A stretch of 64,000 bases of DNA from a candidate division FCPU426 bacterium (GTDB lineage Bacteria; Oederibacteriota; Muellerivitia; Muellerivitales; DAHXKG01), in assembly GCA_027366525.1 (NCBI GenBank), contig DAHXKG010000005.1:128575-192574 (forward strand), written 5' to 3'. The notes beneath the pieces are model-generated. The model was not told where the DNA came from, made no database searches, and was given only the letters and a program-made list of their open reading frames with translations. Of the stretch, positions 33,708-44,934 are shown piece after piece. The translations under genes were made by a program, and so were the position numbers. Position 1 is the first letter of the stretch, and the number at the start of each line of letters is the position of its first letter.

Positions 33708-33731
33708 TTTTAATTAGGATAAAAAACAACC

Positions 33732-35954
33732 ATGAAAATTACGCCTCAATTAATTCAAGACCATGGGTTGAAACCCGATGAATATGAACGAATTGTTCAA
33801 ATATTAGGTCGAGAACCTAATTTAACTGAATTGGGGGTGTATTCCGTAATGTGGTCAGAGCATTGTGGATATAAACATTCACGTGCATTACTGAAAAAAT
33901 TACCAACTCAGGGGAAAAAAGTTTTACAAGGCCCGGGAGAAAACGCAGGCATTCTTGATGTTGGAAATGGGTGGGCTGTTGTTTTTAAAATTGAAAGTCA
34001 TAATCATCCTTCAGCAGTTGAGCCTTATCAAGGTGCTGCGACAGGCGTTGGAGGAATTTTAAGGGACATTTTTACGATGGGAGCTCGCCCGATTGCTATT
34101 TTAAACGCATTACGATTTGGCCCATTATCCAACTTGAAATCACGCCAATTACTAACAGGTGTCATCCGAGGTATAGCTGATTATGGGAATTGTATGGGAA
34201 TTCCAACCGTTGCCGGTGAAGTTTCATTTGATGATTCTTATCTTGATAATTGCTTGGTGAATGCAATGTGTGTGGGTGTGATTCGGCACGATAAGATTAT
34301 TAAAGGGGTGGCTAGTGGTGTTGAAAATTCAGTGATTTATATTGGAGCGACGACAGGGCGAGATGGAATTCATGGAGCAACATTTGCATCGACCGAAATC
34401 AGTGAAAAATCGCAAGAGAAGCGCAGTGCAGTTCAAGTTGCCGATCCGTTTATGGAAAAACTATTGATGGAAGCTACGCTGGAATTAATTGAAAAAAATT
34501 TATTAATAGGTATTCAAGACATGGGGGCAGCCGGATTAACATGTTCAACGTGTGAAATGGCTAGTCGGGGTAATATGGGTATAGAAATTGATGTTTCAAA
34601 AGTACCACTTCGTGAATTAAAAATGAATCCCTATGAAATTTTGCTTTCTGAATCGCAGGAGCGAATGTTATTAGTAGCTAAACCAGGGTGTGAAGCAGAA
34701 ATTCATTCCATTCTAAAAAAATGGGATTTAAATGCAGCAACAATTGGAAAAGTTACAGAAACCGGTTTAATGGTTGTGAAACATGAAGGGGAAAAGGTTG
34801 TTGAAGTACCTGCACAATCGCTGACTGATCCACCCATGTATCATCCCCAAAAATTAGAGCCAGCGTTTTTAGCCGAATATCGGAGTTTTAGAGAATCAAG
34901 TATTCCTGTACCGACAAATTTCAATCAAATTCTTTTGAGGCTGCTTGCGGATCCAACAATAGCCAGTAAGCAATTTATTTATCAACAATATGATCACATG
35001 GTTCAAACAAACACAATTGTTTTGCCAGGATCAGATGCAGCAGTCTTGCGAATTAAAGAAACGAATCAGGGATTGGCAATGTCAGTCGATGGTAATGGCA
35101 TTTATTGTTTATTAAATCCCTATGAAGGTGGAAAAATTGCAGTAGCCGAAGCCGCTAGAAACGTTGCTTGTTCAGGTGCGGTTCCCATCGGATTAACGAA
35201 TTGCTTGAACTTTGGCAATCCAGAAAAGCCAGAAGTATTTTATATGTTTGAAAAAGTGGTTGAAGGAATGTCGGATGCTTCTGTGGCTTTGGAAATTCCA
35301 ATTACTGGAGGAAATGTTTCGTTTTATAATGAAAGTCAACTTGGCCCAATTGACCCAACTCCAATAATTGGAGTCATTGGTGTTTTAGACGATGTTTCGA
35401 AACATGTAACTCAATGGTTTAAAAAGAGTGGTGACTTAATTTATTTGATTGGGGAAGTAAATGATTTAATTGGTGGGAGTCGGTATCTTCAAGTTGTTCA
35501 TGGGAAAAAGACAGGGATATGTCCTACAATCGATTTAAAAAATGCAAAATTACTTTATCAATGTTTAAATGAATTGGCAAACAAGCGATTAATCCAGAGT
35601 GCCCATGATTGTTCAGAGGGTGGTTTGGCAGTTGCGATTAGTGAATGTTGCTTTACTGGGATTGCATGCGGAAAGCCTTTAATAGGTGCGAAAATTAATA
35701 TGGCTTGGCATGGGCGTATGGATGGAATTTTATTTGGCGAAAGTCAATCTCGAGTACTTATTTCGTTCTCGCCACAAGAAAAAAAACTCGTGGACCAAAT
35801 TTTATCAACCTATGGAATGACATTTCAACAAATAGGTGTAGTTGGCGGTTCTCAACTTTTAATTGAACAGGCGGTTCAAATAGATGTAGAGTATATTGCA
35901 GAACAGTTTTTCTCTAGTTTGGAACATCAAGTTAACTCAGGAGGTAAGGCGTGA
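33732..35954 (+). CDS. purL: FGAM synthase subunit PurL (small type)
   Basis: 740 residues, the PurS/PurQ-dependent form lacking the fused glutaminase of proteobacterial PurL (about 1,300 residues). Motifs: [67 protein letters not shown] and [16 protein letters not shown]. It uses ATP and ammonia to convert FGAR to FGAM. Its stop overlaps the purF start (GTGA). Confidence 0.97.
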   Translation: MKITPQLIQDHGLKPDEYERIVQILGREPNLTELGVYSVMWSEHCGYKHSRALLKKLPTQGKKVLQGPGENAGILDVGNGWAVVFKIESHNHPSAVEPYQGAATGVGGILRDIFTMGARPIAILNALRFGPLSNLKSRQLLTGVIRGIADYGNCMGIPTVAGEVSFDDSYLDNCLVNAMCVGVIRHDKIIKGVASGVENSVIYIGATTGRDGIHGATFASTEISEKSQEKRSAVQVADPFMEKLLMEATLELIEKNLLIGIQDMGAAGLTCSTCEMASRGNMGIEIDVSKVPLRELKMNPYEILLSESQERMLLVAKPGCEAEIHSILKKWDLNAATIGKVTETGLMVVKHEGEKVVEVPAQSLTDPPMYHPQKLEPAFLAEYRSFRESSIPVPTNFNQILLRLLADPTIASKQFIYQQYDHMVQTNTIVLPGSDAAVLRIKETNQGLAMSVDGNGIYCLLNPYEGGKIAVAEAARNVACSGAVPIGLTNCLNFGNPEKPEVFYMFEKVVEGMSDASVALEIPITGGNVSFYNESQLGPIDPTPIIGVIGVLDDVSKHVTQWFKKSGDLIYLIGEVNDLIGGSRYLQVVHGKKTGICPTIDLKNAKLLYQCLNELANKRLIQSAHDCSEGGLAVAISECCFTGIACGKPLIGAKINMAWHGRMDGILFGESQSRVLISFSPQEKKLVDQILSTYGMTFQQIGVVGGSQLLIEQAVQIDVEYIAEQFFSSLEHQVNSGGKA

Positions 35955-37363
35955 CTCAATATTGGAGCGAGGATAAGCCGCATGATCAATGTGGAATTTT
36001 TGGCGTGTTTGGACATTCTGAGGCAGCCAAAATTACTTACCTAGGATTGCATGCACTCCAACATCGAGGGCAAGAAAGTGCGGGCATTTGTACATTGGAT
36101 CGGGGGAAACTCCTTTTAAAAAAAGGGATGGGATTAGTTGCAGATATTTTTGATAAAGGCGAACTTAATCAACTAAGCGGCGAAGTGGCAATTGGTCATG
36201 TACGGTATTCCACGACCGGTTCTAGTGAATTGCGAAATGCACAACCTATTTCTGTTGAATACGCCCGTGGAAATTTATCGATTGCGCACAATGGTAATTT
36301 AGTAAATGTAAGACGTATTCGAGATGAACTTGAGGCTCGTGGTTCCATTTTTTCATCAACCGTGGACTCAGAAATCATTATTCACCTAATGGCTCAATCG
36401 GCCGAATCGACTTTAATTGAATCAGTGATTGAATCATTGAAGAGTGTCCAGGGTGCATTTTCGCTATTAATTTTATCAGATGAAGGATTGATAGCAGTTC
36501 GCGACCCAAATGGATTCAGACCGTTGTGCTTGGGCAAGTTAGACCAAGCGTGGGTCGTGTCTAGTGAAACTTGTGCCTTTGATATTATTGATGCGAAATA
36601 TGTGCGGGATATTGAACCAGGGGAAATCCTTTTTATCAATGAAAAGGGATTGGTTTCAATGAAACCATTCTCTCATGTTTCATCATCCATGTGCATTTTT
36701 GAGTATATATATTTTTCAAGACCCGATTCTAAAATTTTTAATACAAGTGTTCAAAAAGTTAGAAAAAAGCTTGGACGTTTATTAGCACAAGAAACTCCCG
36801 TTGAAGCGGATATAGTAGTCCCAGTTCCCGATTCAGCTAATATGGCTGCCACAGGCTATGCGGAGGAATCTAAAATTCCATATGAAACAGGACTAATTCG
36901 GAATCATTATATTGGTAGAACGTTTATTGAACCTGATCAAGCTATTAGAGATTTTGGGGCACGACTAAAATATAATCCGGTTAGAGAATCTTTAGAAGGC
37001 AAGCGCATTGTTCTAATTGATGACTCGATTGTTCGCGGTACAACAATGCGAAAAATTGTTAAAATGATTCGTGGAGTTGGAGCTAAAGCAATTCACTTGA
37101 GAATTGCATCTCCTCCTATTATTTCTCCTTGCTTTTATGGTATGGATTTTCCAAATCGGAATGAGTTAATAGCATCGTCTCATACATTAATCGAAATTCA
37201 AAAATATTTAAAAGTCGATAGTTTTGCCTATCTATCTATAGAAGGAATGATGAAGGCGGTTGAGGGAACGCCACCCGGCCATTGTACAGCTTGTTTTACA
37301 TCTAAGTATCCTATCCCATTTGATGAACAAGTTGAAAAACATATTCTTGGAACAAAATGCTAA
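35951..37363 (+). CDS. purF: Amidophosphoribosyltransferase
   Basis: 470 residues, GTG start overlapping the purL stop, with GGAGG upstream. It makes phosphoribosylamine from PRPP and glutamine, the first purine step. A short propeptide precedes the nucleophile Cys14 ([12 protein letters not shown]), so N-terminal processing is expected. PRPP loop [12 protein letters not shown]. Cysteines in [22 protein letters not shown] and [12 protein letters not shown] match the [4Fe-4S] type of B. subtilis, unlike E. coli PurF. Confidence 0.96.
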   Translation: MTQYWSEDKPHDQCGIFGVFGHSEAAKITYLGLHALQHRGQESAGICTLDRGKLLLKKGMGLVADIFDKGELNQLSGEVAIGHVRYSTTGSSELRNAQPISVEYARGNLSIAHNGNLVNVRRIRDELEARGSIFSSTVDSEIIIHLMAQSAESTLIESVIESLKSVQGAFSLLILSDEGLIAVRDPNGFRPLCLGKLDQAWVVSSETCAFDIIDAKYVRDIEPGEILFINEKGLVSMKPFSHVSSSMCIFEYIYFSRPDSKIFNTSVQKVRKKLGRLLAQETPVEADIVVPVPDSANMAATGYAEESKIPYETGLIRNHYIGRTFIEPDQAIRDFGARLKYNPVRESLEGKRIVLIDDSIVRGTTMRKIVKMIRGVGAKAIHLRIASPPIISPCFYGMDFPNRNELIASSHTLIEIQKYLKVDSFAYLSIEGMMKAVEGTPPGHCTACFTSKYPIPFDEQVEKHILGTKC

Positions 37364-37461
37364 TCAATTGTTCTGGTATGACGATGTGGCAATTAGGTAT
37401 TTTTATAAGTTGTTGGATAGCTGAATTCGAATTGAATATTACAAATTAAAATTTTAGAACT

Positions 37462-38226
37462 ATGGAATCATTTGCCGCTGTTTTGTTGATTGGTCATGGA
37501 AGTAGAGATCTAGCTGCAAATCATGAATTTGAGTCTTTTGTTAAATTGTATGCATTGATTCATCCGAAATGGAATATTAAACATGCATATGTTAGTTTTG
37601 GGAATCCTAAGTTTAAAGAAATAGTCAAAATTTTTTCATTAAAGCATAATAAACTTTTAATAATTCCCGTTTTTTTATTTCCGGCATATCATGTTAAACA
37701 AGACATTCTGAAGGTTTTGCGCCAGCTTAAAAAAGAAGTACCTGAATTCGAATTTGAAATTACGTTACCAATAGGTATTATGTCGGGATGGATGCCTATA
37801 ATAATTAGGAATATTCAAGAAGCTCCCTATGACATTTTTAAAAAAAACAGAAGCCAAATCCTTTTTGTAGGCATTTCTGGAAGAGTAAATGATTTAAAAT
37901 CAAAAGCGTATTTTGAAACTTTATGTCAGCAAATTACCGATCATTTCCACTTGGAAAAATATCAAGCATGCTTTTTTGATAAGACCAAGCCATTGTTCCC
38001 CGATCAATTGGGAAAAAATATTTTTTTAAATATCAAAAATGTTCTTATCATGCCTTATTTATTATGGGACGGGAAACTGTTTCAGCAAATCCAGAGTGAA
38101 ATTCAAGGTTTTATCAAGGAGCAACCGCATATCACCGTTTATACACTCCCTTGCCTCAGCAAGTATTCTGGATTATTTCAAATGATGGATAATTATCTTC
38201 ATCAAGATATAAACGAAATAAATTGA
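37462..38226 (+). CDS. CbiX/SirB-like sirohydrochlorin chelatase
   Basis: 254 residues. The N-terminal half has LLIGHGSRD with the metal-binding His, and VFLFPAYHVKQDI with the second His. The C-terminal half looks like a degenerate second chelatase domain (ILFVGISGRVND, IMPYLLWDGKLFQQI). CbiX-type enzymes insert Co or Fe into sirohydrochlorin for cobalamin or siroheme. No other tetrapyrrole gene is in the window, so the metal and pathway are unknown. It sits 98 bases after purF in the middle of the purine genes. Confidence 0.8.
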   Translation: MESFAAVLLIGHGSRDLAANHEFESFVKLYALIHPKWNIKHAYVSFGNPKFKEIVKIFSLKHNKLLIIPVFLFPAYHVKQDILKVLRQLKKEVPEFEFEITLPIGIMSGWMPIIIRNIQEAPYDIFKKNRSQILFVGISGRVNDLKSKAYFETLCQQITDHFHLEKYQACFFDKTKPLFPDQLGKNIFLNIKNVLIMPYLLWDGKLFQQIQSEIQGFIKEQPHITVYTLPCLSKYSGLFQMMDNYLHQDINEIN

Positions 38227-38488
38227 GCATATTCTAGAACTTAAGACATCGAGGATGGTATTTGGGCGAAAGGGTTTTATGAAGAGTGTAAAGTCATCCG
38301 AAAAATTCGTTCGGGGTAACTACGTTTAAGAATTTTTATGCTGAGGAAGTAATTTTTTCAAAAAAATGAAATTTTTAATTGTTCTCAACTTGGTTTAAAG
38401 CGTCCACGATTGTTTTAAAAATGTAAATACTTAAAAAAGTTAATGTACAATGTATTAATTTAATAAATCCAGAATTGAGCGGAATAAA

Positions 38489-39439
38489 ATGTTCAAAAAA
38501 AATAAAATTTTAGTTTTTTTTATTATTTTGGGATTTGCTCATATAAGTTTGTTAAAAGCAAACGAACTCTCGGATTTTAATTACTTATATAAACAGGGAG
38601 CTCGCTATTTTCACAAACAAAAGTGGACCCGTTCGAAAAAATATTTTTTAGCAGCAAATCAATTAATGGGAAATCAAAAAAGTGTTTTTCAATCGCTGGG
38701 GGCTTGCGAGTATCATTTGGGGAATTTTAAAAAAGCGATTCAATTTTATGAAAAAGCGTATGAGATCCATCCGGATCTATATTTAAAAAGAGTTATTGAG
38801 ATATTAAAACAGAAGGTAGCTAGAATGATTTATTCTATTCACCGCTGGCAATTTCCCATATATGTTGGCGTTTTTTTGGAAAATCAATCAGTGAATTTCA
38901 ATCAAAAGTATGGCAGTGTTTTAGGAATTCCAAATAGTCCAATCAATTTTAGTATTCCCAATATTAGTTCTGCAATCGGTTGGGGAATTTCATTAACTGC
39001 GTGTAATCTTAGTAAGGGCTTGAGAAATGCTTCATTAGAGATTAGTTATCAAGAAGAAGAACATTCAGACAAATACTTGAATTTAAGTGGGACCTCATTC
39101 AATCAAATGATCCAATTGAATTTTGAATATATTTTTTATCGCTGGAGGGTTTTATCACCATATTTTTTAATTGGCATGGCTTACAATAATAACCTTGTGC
39201 GTGGAGCATCTGAACAAGGCACTCAGAATGTTAATGAGGTATTCCAAGGAATGGGGGGGGAATTAGGTGCAGGTTTTAAGAAGCATCTTTTTAATCGATT
39301 TGATTTAAATTTGGAAATTATGTATGAAATAATTAATGCTTTTCAAGTCAGTACTGCACCCACTGGTTCAGTTGGAATTAGTCCAACATTGCTTGAAGCC
39401 GGTTTGGAAATTAAAGCAGGAATTTTAGTTGGAATTTAA
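38489..39439 (+). CDS. Exported TPR plus beta-barrel protein
   Basis: 316 residues. Signal peptide (KNKILVFFIILGFAHISLL, cleavage near LKAN). Residues 28-105 hold TPR units (GARYFHKQKWTRSKKYFLAA, GNFKKAIQFYEKAYEIHPDL). Residues ~125-316 alternate polar and hydrophobic residues in outer-membrane-barrel style (NLSKGLRNASLEISYQEEE, RWRVLSPYFLIGMAYNNN). It is probably a periplasmic TPR attached to a small outer-membrane barrel. It lies 47 bases before purM, inside the purine cluster. The family is not recognised. Confidence 0.7.
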   Translation: MFKKNKILVFFIILGFAHISLLKANELSDFNYLYKQGARYFHKQKWTRSKKYFLAANQLMGNQKSVFQSLGACEYHLGNFKKAIQFYEKAYEIHPDLYLKRVIEILKQKVARMIYSIHRWQFPIYVGVFLENQSVNFNQKYGSVLGIPNSPINFSIPNISSAIGWGISLTACNLSKGLRNASLEISYQEEEHSDKYLNLSGTSFNQMIQLNFEYIFYRWRVLSPYFLIGMAYNNNLVRGASEQGTQNVNEVFQGMGGELGAGFKKHLFNRFDLNLEIMYEIINAFQVSTAPTGSVGISPTLLEAGLEIKAGILVGI

Positions 39440-39486
39440 GATTCAAATAAAAGTAAAATAAGTTTCATTATTGAAGGGAGAAATAA

Positions 39487-40521
39487 TTGAAAACCTATTC
39501 ATATGACGATGCAGGTGTGAATATTGACGCTGGCAATGAAGCCGTACAGCGGATAAAAAAAGTAGTTAAAGAGACATTTAATCCTTGTGTTTTAAGTGAT
39601 ATCGGATTATTTGGAGGATTATTTGAATTAAACTCACATGAATATCAACATCCAGTTTTAGTAAGTTCAACCGATGGCGTTGGAACTAAAACAAAAATTG
39701 CGCATGAAATGAAAAAATATTTTTCACTGGGACAAGATATTGTTGGACATTCAATTAATGACATCTTAGTTCAAGGTGCAAAGCCCTTGTTTTTTTTAGA
39801 TTATATTGGTTCCTCACATATTCAACCTCAAATTGTCGAAGAGATTGTTTTAGGAATGGTTAAAACGTGCAAAAGTGTTAATTTAGCTTTAATCGGGGGT
39901 GAAACCGCTGAAATGCCATCAATTTATGTGGAAGGCGATTATGATATTGTTGGAACCATTATTGGTGTTGTTGATAAATCAAAAATTATACGCGGTGAAA
40001 AAGTAATTCCAAGTGATATTTGTATAGGACTTCCATCTGTTTCGTTGCACACGAATGGCTATTCATTAGCTCGAAAATTAGTTAAAGAAGTAGCTGGGTT
40101 GGAGTATACCGATTATGTGGAGGAGATAAAAGGAATCATCGGAGAAAATCTTTTAATTCCACATAAACATTATTTTAACGAAATTTTTCCTATTCTTAAT
40201 CAAGTAGAAGTAAAGGCAATGGCACATATTACCGGGGGTGGAATTTTGGAAAACCCGCCACGCGTTTTGCCTGACAATTGCCGCATTCGTTTGAGAAAGA
40301 ATTCGTGGGTAGTTCCTCCAATATTTTCCTGGTTGGTCAAATTGGGAAAGTTATCGGAGTATGAAGCATATCGAACGTTGAATATGGGTATTGGGATGCT
40401 GCTGATTGTGTCAAAGGATAGTTTTTTGCAAGCCGTTGAACTGTTAAAACAAAATCAAGCAGAGCCTTACGTAATTGGGGAAGTGATTCAAGGAGAGAAG
40501 GGCGTTGAACTTATAAATTAA
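39487..40521 (+). CDS. purM: Phosphoribosylformylglycinamidine cyclo-ligase
   Basis: 344 residues, TTG start with GAAGGGAG 6-7 bases upstream. It closes the imidazole ring, making AIR from FGAM. Motifs: YDDAGVNIDAGNEAV, LVSSTDGVGTKTKIA, HSINDILVQGAKPLFFLDYI, LIGGETAEMPSIY and AHITGGGILENPPRVLP. Separated from purF by two non-purine genes. Confidence 0.96.
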   Translation: MKTYSYDDAGVNIDAGNEAVQRIKKVVKETFNPCVLSDIGLFGGLFELNSHEYQHPVLVSSTDGVGTKTKIAHEMKKYFSLGQDIVGHSINDILVQGAKPLFFLDYIGSSHIQPQIVEEIVLGMVKTCKSVNLALIGGETAEMPSIYVEGDYDIVGTIIGVVDKSKIIRGEKVIPSDICIGLPSVSLHTNGYSLARKLVKEVAGLEYTDYVEEIKGIIGENLLIPHKHYFNEIFPILNQVEVKAMAHITGGGILENPPRVLPDNCRIRLRKNSWVVPPIFSWLVKLGKLSEYEAYRTLNMGIGMLLIVSKDSFLQAVELLKQNQAEPYVIGEVIQGEKGVELIN

Positions 40522-40616
40522 AATTTTAAAGTTGTTGTTTTAAATAGAATTAAACCTGCAATTTATTTTTTTAAAAATGAAGAACCAATAGAAAATATTG
40601 GAAGGATGCTCTAATC

Positions 40617-42698
40617 GTGAATGAACAGAACGCTTCAATATCAGGCTGGAAGTTGGCTATTGAGCGAGCACCATTGTTTTTATCGGTTATATTGCTATTT
40701 GCTTTACCGATAATGACTCAATTAAAAGATGCCAATCCAATATACATAAAAAATATTTTAACAAATATTTTAATTCCATTGATCATTGAATTTTGGATTA
40801 TCAATATAGCAATTTCTAAAAAGCTGATTTTTATTCGAACTCCGACGTTAATATGGATAGGACTTTGGCTGGGATGGAGTATTTTGAGTAATACGGTTTC
40901 GCCTTATCCACAGGTGGCATGGCATAATTTTATTGAATTTTTAAATCAGCCATTATGGTATTTAGGTTTAATTGCAACGTGTTTGGAATTATGGAAATAT
41001 GAAAATTTATTAATAACTTTTTTAGTTTCGTCAATATGGACGGCAGTTTGGGCCATAGTCCAATTCATGGGCATTTTGAAGGATCCATGGACAGTTATTG
41101 TAAAAAATGAATTTAATGGAAGAGTGGTTGCTGGATTAGGAAATCCTGATTTTTTGGCAGCTTATTTATTATTATCGTGGCCATTTCTCATGCACTTTTT
41201 TTTCCGCGAGTCCAATAAGATTTTAAAGATGCTTCTTTTTTTGCTTATTATTATTTTTTTTATGGCGGAAATAGACACGCAAAGCAAGGCGGGATATTTA
41301 GGTGTATGGTGTGAATTAATTGTCTATTTTTTGTTTATGATTTTCAAAGATCGAAGTCATTTTAAAAAAATAAAGTGGATATTAATGATTGCCGCAATAC
41401 TCGGATTGATGACTTTTATATCCCCTATTCGCCGTCGATTGTTGAGATTAGATAATGGCTCTAGTTCATCAGTGTCATTTCGTAAGTTAGTGTGGACTGG
41501 AACAGTAAAAATGATTTCGAAGAGACCAATATTGGGATGGGGGAGCGGCACATTCAAAACAGGCTTCCCTCAATTTTGTCCACAGGCACTTATGATGCAT
41601 CAAACACAATACAGTTATGAAGTTAATCATGCTCATAATTTTATACTCGAATGGGTTGCAGAAACAGGATGGATCGGGTTGCTTTTCCTTATCGGTATTA
41701 TTAGTACCATTTTCTATCAGTGGTGGAAGTTATATTCAGGTAATTATATACCTGTTAGTTTTGCTGCAGCGGCATTCGCCGTATTAATCGGTATTGGTGT
41801 AGATAATCTGTTTGATATGAATAGTTTTTTGCCTTCAACATATGTTCCAATAATTTTCATATCTGCTCTTCCGGTAGGGCTGTCGCAACGATTTTATTCT
41901 TTACCAAAATTTTGGATAAAAAAAACAGAAATAAATCTATCCAAGGTAAAGGTTTTACTTTGGGTTATTGTAATTGTTGGAGGAATATGGATTCTTAAGA
42001 ATACTCAAGCGGGATTTCAAAAAATGGAAGCCAACCGCTTTTTGAAACGGGCCATAATTTTTTCTAGAAAATGTGAATGGAATCATGCCATTCAGGAATA
42101 TCATGAGGCAATTAAACTAAACCCTCACAATTTGGAAGACATGTATTTTTTAGGCTCGGCTTATTATGATCGAAATAAATTGGGTGATAATCATAAAGCA
42201 TATTTTTGGTTTGAAAACGTGATTAAAATTAATCCAAATTATCTTTTAATCCATTATAAGCTTTCTCGGCTTTTCCATCGATTAAACCAAAAAAATGCAG
42301 CATTGATTCAGATGCAAAAAGCAGTTGCCTTAAATCCTAAAATAGTTTTTAAATTAAAAAAATTCAAATTGGCGAATTTATATGCGGAAAAAGATCATTT
42401 TAAAAAATCATTTGCTTTATTTCAAAATTTACAGAAAGATTACCCAAATTGTTTTCCAATATTATTGAATTATGGAAATGTTCTTTTCCGATTGGGCGAT
42501 TTAGTTCATGCATTACATGATTATCGCCAAGCTTTAAAGGTCGATTCGAATTCATTGTCGGCGAGTCTTGATTTTGGGTATGCGGCATATCGGTTACATG
42601 ATCATGCAGCGTTAAGTTGGATTGAACAAAAAATTAAACTTCAATTTAATAATCAAAATGAGGTTAAAGTGTTTTTAAATTATGTCCAAAAAAAATAA
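40617..42698 (+). CDS. O-antigen ligase/Wzy-like membrane protein with C-terminal TPR domain
   Basis: 693 residues, GTG start. Residues 1-465 carry about 11 membrane helices with the Wzy_C pattern: RKLVWTGTVKMISKRP, LGWGSGTFKTGFP and NHAHNFILEWVAETGWIG. Residues ~475-690 are periplasmic TPR repeats (HAIQEYHEAIKLNPHNLED, DLVHALHDYRQALKVDSNS). This layout occurs in O-antigen ligase family proteins of several uncultured phyla. The role would be polymerising or ligating a surface glycan; pilin-glycosylating ligases have the same fold. It overlaps purN by 17 bases. Confidence 0.85.
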   Translation: MNEQNASISGWKLAIERAPLFLSVILLFALPIMTQLKDANPIYIKNILTNILIPLIIEFWIINIAISKKLIFIRTPTLIWIGLWLGWSILSNTVSPYPQVAWHNFIEFLNQPLWYLGLIATCLELWKYENLLITFLVSSIWTAVWAIVQFMGILKDPWTVIVKNEFNGRVVAGLGNPDFLAAYLLLSWPFLMHFFFRESNKILKMLLFLLIIIFFMAEIDTQSKAGYLGVWCELIVYFLFMIFKDRSHFKKIKWILMIAAILGLMTFISPIRRRLLRLDNGSSSSVSFRKLVWTGTVKMISKRPILGWGSGTFKTGFPQFCPQALMMHQTQYSYEVNHAHNFILEWVAETGWIGLLFLIGIISTIFYQWWKLYSGNYIPVSFAAAAFAVLIGIGVDNLFDMNSFLPSTYVPIIFISALPVGLSQRFYSLPKFWIKKTEINLSKVKVLLWVIVIVGGIWILKNTQAGFQKMEANRFLKRAIIFSRKCEWNHAIQEYHEAIKLNPHNLEDMYFLGSAYYDRNKLGDNHKAYFWFENVIKINPNYLLIHYKLSRLFHRLNQKNAALIQMQKAVALNPKIVFKLKKFKLANLYAEKDHFKKSFALFQNLQKDYPNCFPILLNYGNVLFRLGDLVHALHDYRQALKVDSNSLSASLDFGYAAYRLHDHAALSWIEQKIKLQFNNQNEVKVFLNYVQKK

Positions 42699-43284
42699 AA
42701 ATATTGCGGTTTTTGCATCAGGCAATGGATCCAATCTTCAAGCATTAATTGATGCGGAAAAAAGGGAAATCTTCTCTGGAAAAATTCAATTGATATTCTC
42801 AAATATTGCAACCGCTTATGCCTTAGAACGTGCTAAGCTTCACCATATCAAATCGTTTTGTTTGGAATCGAAGACTTTTCAGGGGACGCCAAATCAATTT
42901 GATGCTGAAATTTTAGCTGTTTGTGTGAAAGAAAAAATCGACTTAATTTGCTTAGCTGGATATCTTAAAATTTTAAGCTCGGTATTAATTAATCAGTATT
43001 TTAAAAGAATTATTAATATTCATCCGTCTTTGTTGCCTAAGTATGGGGGCAAAGGTTTTTATGGACATTTTGTACATGAAGCTGTTATAAAAAATCACGA
43101 AAAAGAATCAGGCGCAACAGTGCATTTTGTGACACTTGAACCAGATCAAGGTTCAATTATTCTTCAAAAAAAAATTGCGGTAGATGTTAATGATACGCCG
43201 GAAATATTAGCTCAAAGAGTGTTAAAGATCGAACATGAAATTTATCCTGAGGCCGTTAGACTTTTTTGTGATGATGAGGTGTAG
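42682..43284 (+). CDS. purN: Phosphoribosylglycinamide formyltransferase
   Basis: 200 residues. It transfers formyl from 10-formyl-THF to GAR. ASGNGSNLQALIDAEK, catalytic Asn/His in INIHPSLLPKYGGKG, and Asp in EPDQGSIIL. The KYGGKGFYG variant resembles Bacteroidota-type PurN. The start overlaps the upstream Wzy-like gene. Confidence 0.95.
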   Translation: MSKKNKNIAVFASGNGSNLQALIDAEKREIFSGKIQLIFSNIATAYALERAKLHHIKSFCLESKTFQGTPNQFDAEILAVCVKEKIDLICLAGYLKILSSVLINQYFKRIINIHPSLLPKYGGKGFYGHFVHEAVIKNHEKESGATVHFVTLEPDQGSIILQKKIAVDVNDTPEILAQRVLKIEHEIYPEAVRLFCDDEV

Positions 43285-43316
43285 AAAATTTGTCGTAATT
43301 TGAAAAGAGGAAAAAT

Positions 43317-44888
43317 TTGGAAAGTAAAAATATTCGAATCAAGCGTGCGCTATTAAGTGTTTCAGATAAAACAGGATTAATTGAACTGGCTAAAGGATTA
43401 ATTCGATGGAATGTTGAGTTGATTTCAACAGGTGGAACAGAGCAACATTTGGTTCAAGCTGGCATAAAACCTAGAAATATTTCTGAAGTAACAGATTTCC
43501 CTGAAATTTTAGATGGACGTGTAAAAACACTACATCCCATGATTCATGGCGGAATTTTGGCCATACGTGATTCAAACAAACACATGGAAACAATTCAAAA
43601 AGAAGGGATACCACTGATTGATTTGGTGTGCATTAATCTTTATCCTTTTGGTGATATTATTCAAAATCCGCAATGTTCTCTTAATGAGGCCATTGAAAAT
43701 ATTGATATCGGTGGGCCTTCATTGTTGCGATCAGCATCAAAAAATTTTCGTGATGTTGTGGTTTTAAGTTCTCCCCAAGATTATGCTGCCCTTTTAAAAG
43801 AAATGGATGAAAATCAAGGAGCAGTTTCATTATCATTACGTGAAAAATTTGCAGTTAAATCGTTTAGTTATACCGCGCAATATGATTCAACAATATTTAA
43901 TTTTTTTAATCAAAAATTTCAAAATGAGATTACTCCAACATATTTTGTTTTTTCTGGTAAAAAAATTCAAGAAATGCGATATGGCGAAAATCCACATCAA
44001 AAAGCTGCATTTTATGCAGAGCCGGCATCACAAGAACCAAGTTTAACTCATATGATTCAACACCAAGGCAAGGAATTGTCATATAACAATATTGTTGATT
44101 CGGATTCAGCACTTAATTTGATTTCTGAATTTACTTCTCCTGCTTTATGTATTGTTAAACATACGAACCCATGTGGAGTTGCAATAGATGCCAATATCCA
44201 CGATGCTTTTCTTAAAGCATGGTCAACGGATCCTATTTCTGCTTTTGGTGGAATTATTGCCGTAAATCAATTGGTTTCTGCAAATCTGGCAGAGTTAATA
44301 TTGGAAAAATTAAAGTTCTTTGAAATTATTTTGGCACCTGCCTATGAAAAAGAAGCTTTGATTTTTTTTTCAAAACGACCTCAGTTAAGAGTGCTAGAAA
44401 TTCCCTCCTCCAAACAGTCAATTAATGGTTTCGTGTATGATTTTAAAAAAGTCAATGGGGGATTTTTAGTTCAAACCAAAGATAGTTTAAATGAATCAAT
44501 AGAAAGTTATCAAGTAGTAACTAAGACAGTTCCCACTAAAATTATTTTTGAACAAATGATTTTTGGATGGAAAGTAGTTAAACATATTAAATCAAATGGA
44601 ATTATTTTAGTTAAAGACGGCAAAAGTGTTGGAATTGGCGTGGGTCAAACTAGTCGAGTAGGCTCTTTAGAAATTGCAATACGGCAGGCTGAAATGCGAG
44701 CAAATGAATCTGTAATGGCGTCAGATGCTTTATTACCATTTAGTGATAGCGTGGAACTTTGTAAAAAGCACGGCATTTGCGGTATTATTCAAACAGGTGG
44801 GAGTGTCAGAGATAAAGAGGTCATTGAATCTGCAGATGAAGCAGGTATTCCGATGGTGTTTACTGGGATTAGACATTTTAAGCATTAA
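43317..44888 (+). CDS. purH: Bifunctional AICAR formyltransferase / IMP cyclohydrolase
   Basis: 523 residues, TTG start. It performs the last two steps to IMP. N-terminal cyclohydrolase domain: ALLSVSDKTGLIELAK, ISTGGTEQHLVQAG, DGRVKTLHPMIHGGILA. C-terminal formyltransferase: RYGENPHQKAAFYA, CIVKHTNPCGVAI (catalytic Lys-His) and AFGGIIAVN. Full length, 32 bases after purN. Confidence 0.97.
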   Translation: MESKNIRIKRALLSVSDKTGLIELAKGLIRWNVELISTGGTEQHLVQAGIKPRNISEVTDFPEILDGRVKTLHPMIHGGILAIRDSNKHMETIQKEGIPLIDLVCINLYPFGDIIQNPQCSLNEAIENIDIGGPSLLRSASKNFRDVVVLSSPQDYAALLKEMDENQGAVSLSLREKFAVKSFSYTAQYDSTIFNFFNQKFQNEITPTYFVFSGKKIQEMRYGENPHQKAAFYAEPASQEPSLTHMIQHQGKELSYNNIVDSDSALNLISEFTSPALCIVKHTNPCGVAIDANIHDAFLKAWSTDPISAFGGIIAVNQLVSANLAELILEKLKFFEIILAPAYEKEALIFFSKRPQLRVLEIPSSKQSINGFVYDFKKVNGGFLVQTKDSLNESIESYQVVTKTVPTKIIFEQMIFGWKVVKHIKSNGIILVKDGKSVGIGVGQTSRVGSLEIAIRQAEMRANESVMASDALLPFSDSVELCKKHGICGIIQTGGSVRDKEVIESADEAGIPMVFTGIRHFKH

Positions 44889-44934
44889 TGGATAAAATTC
44901 GATAAAGTCTTTAATTCAAATCAGGGAAATTTCA

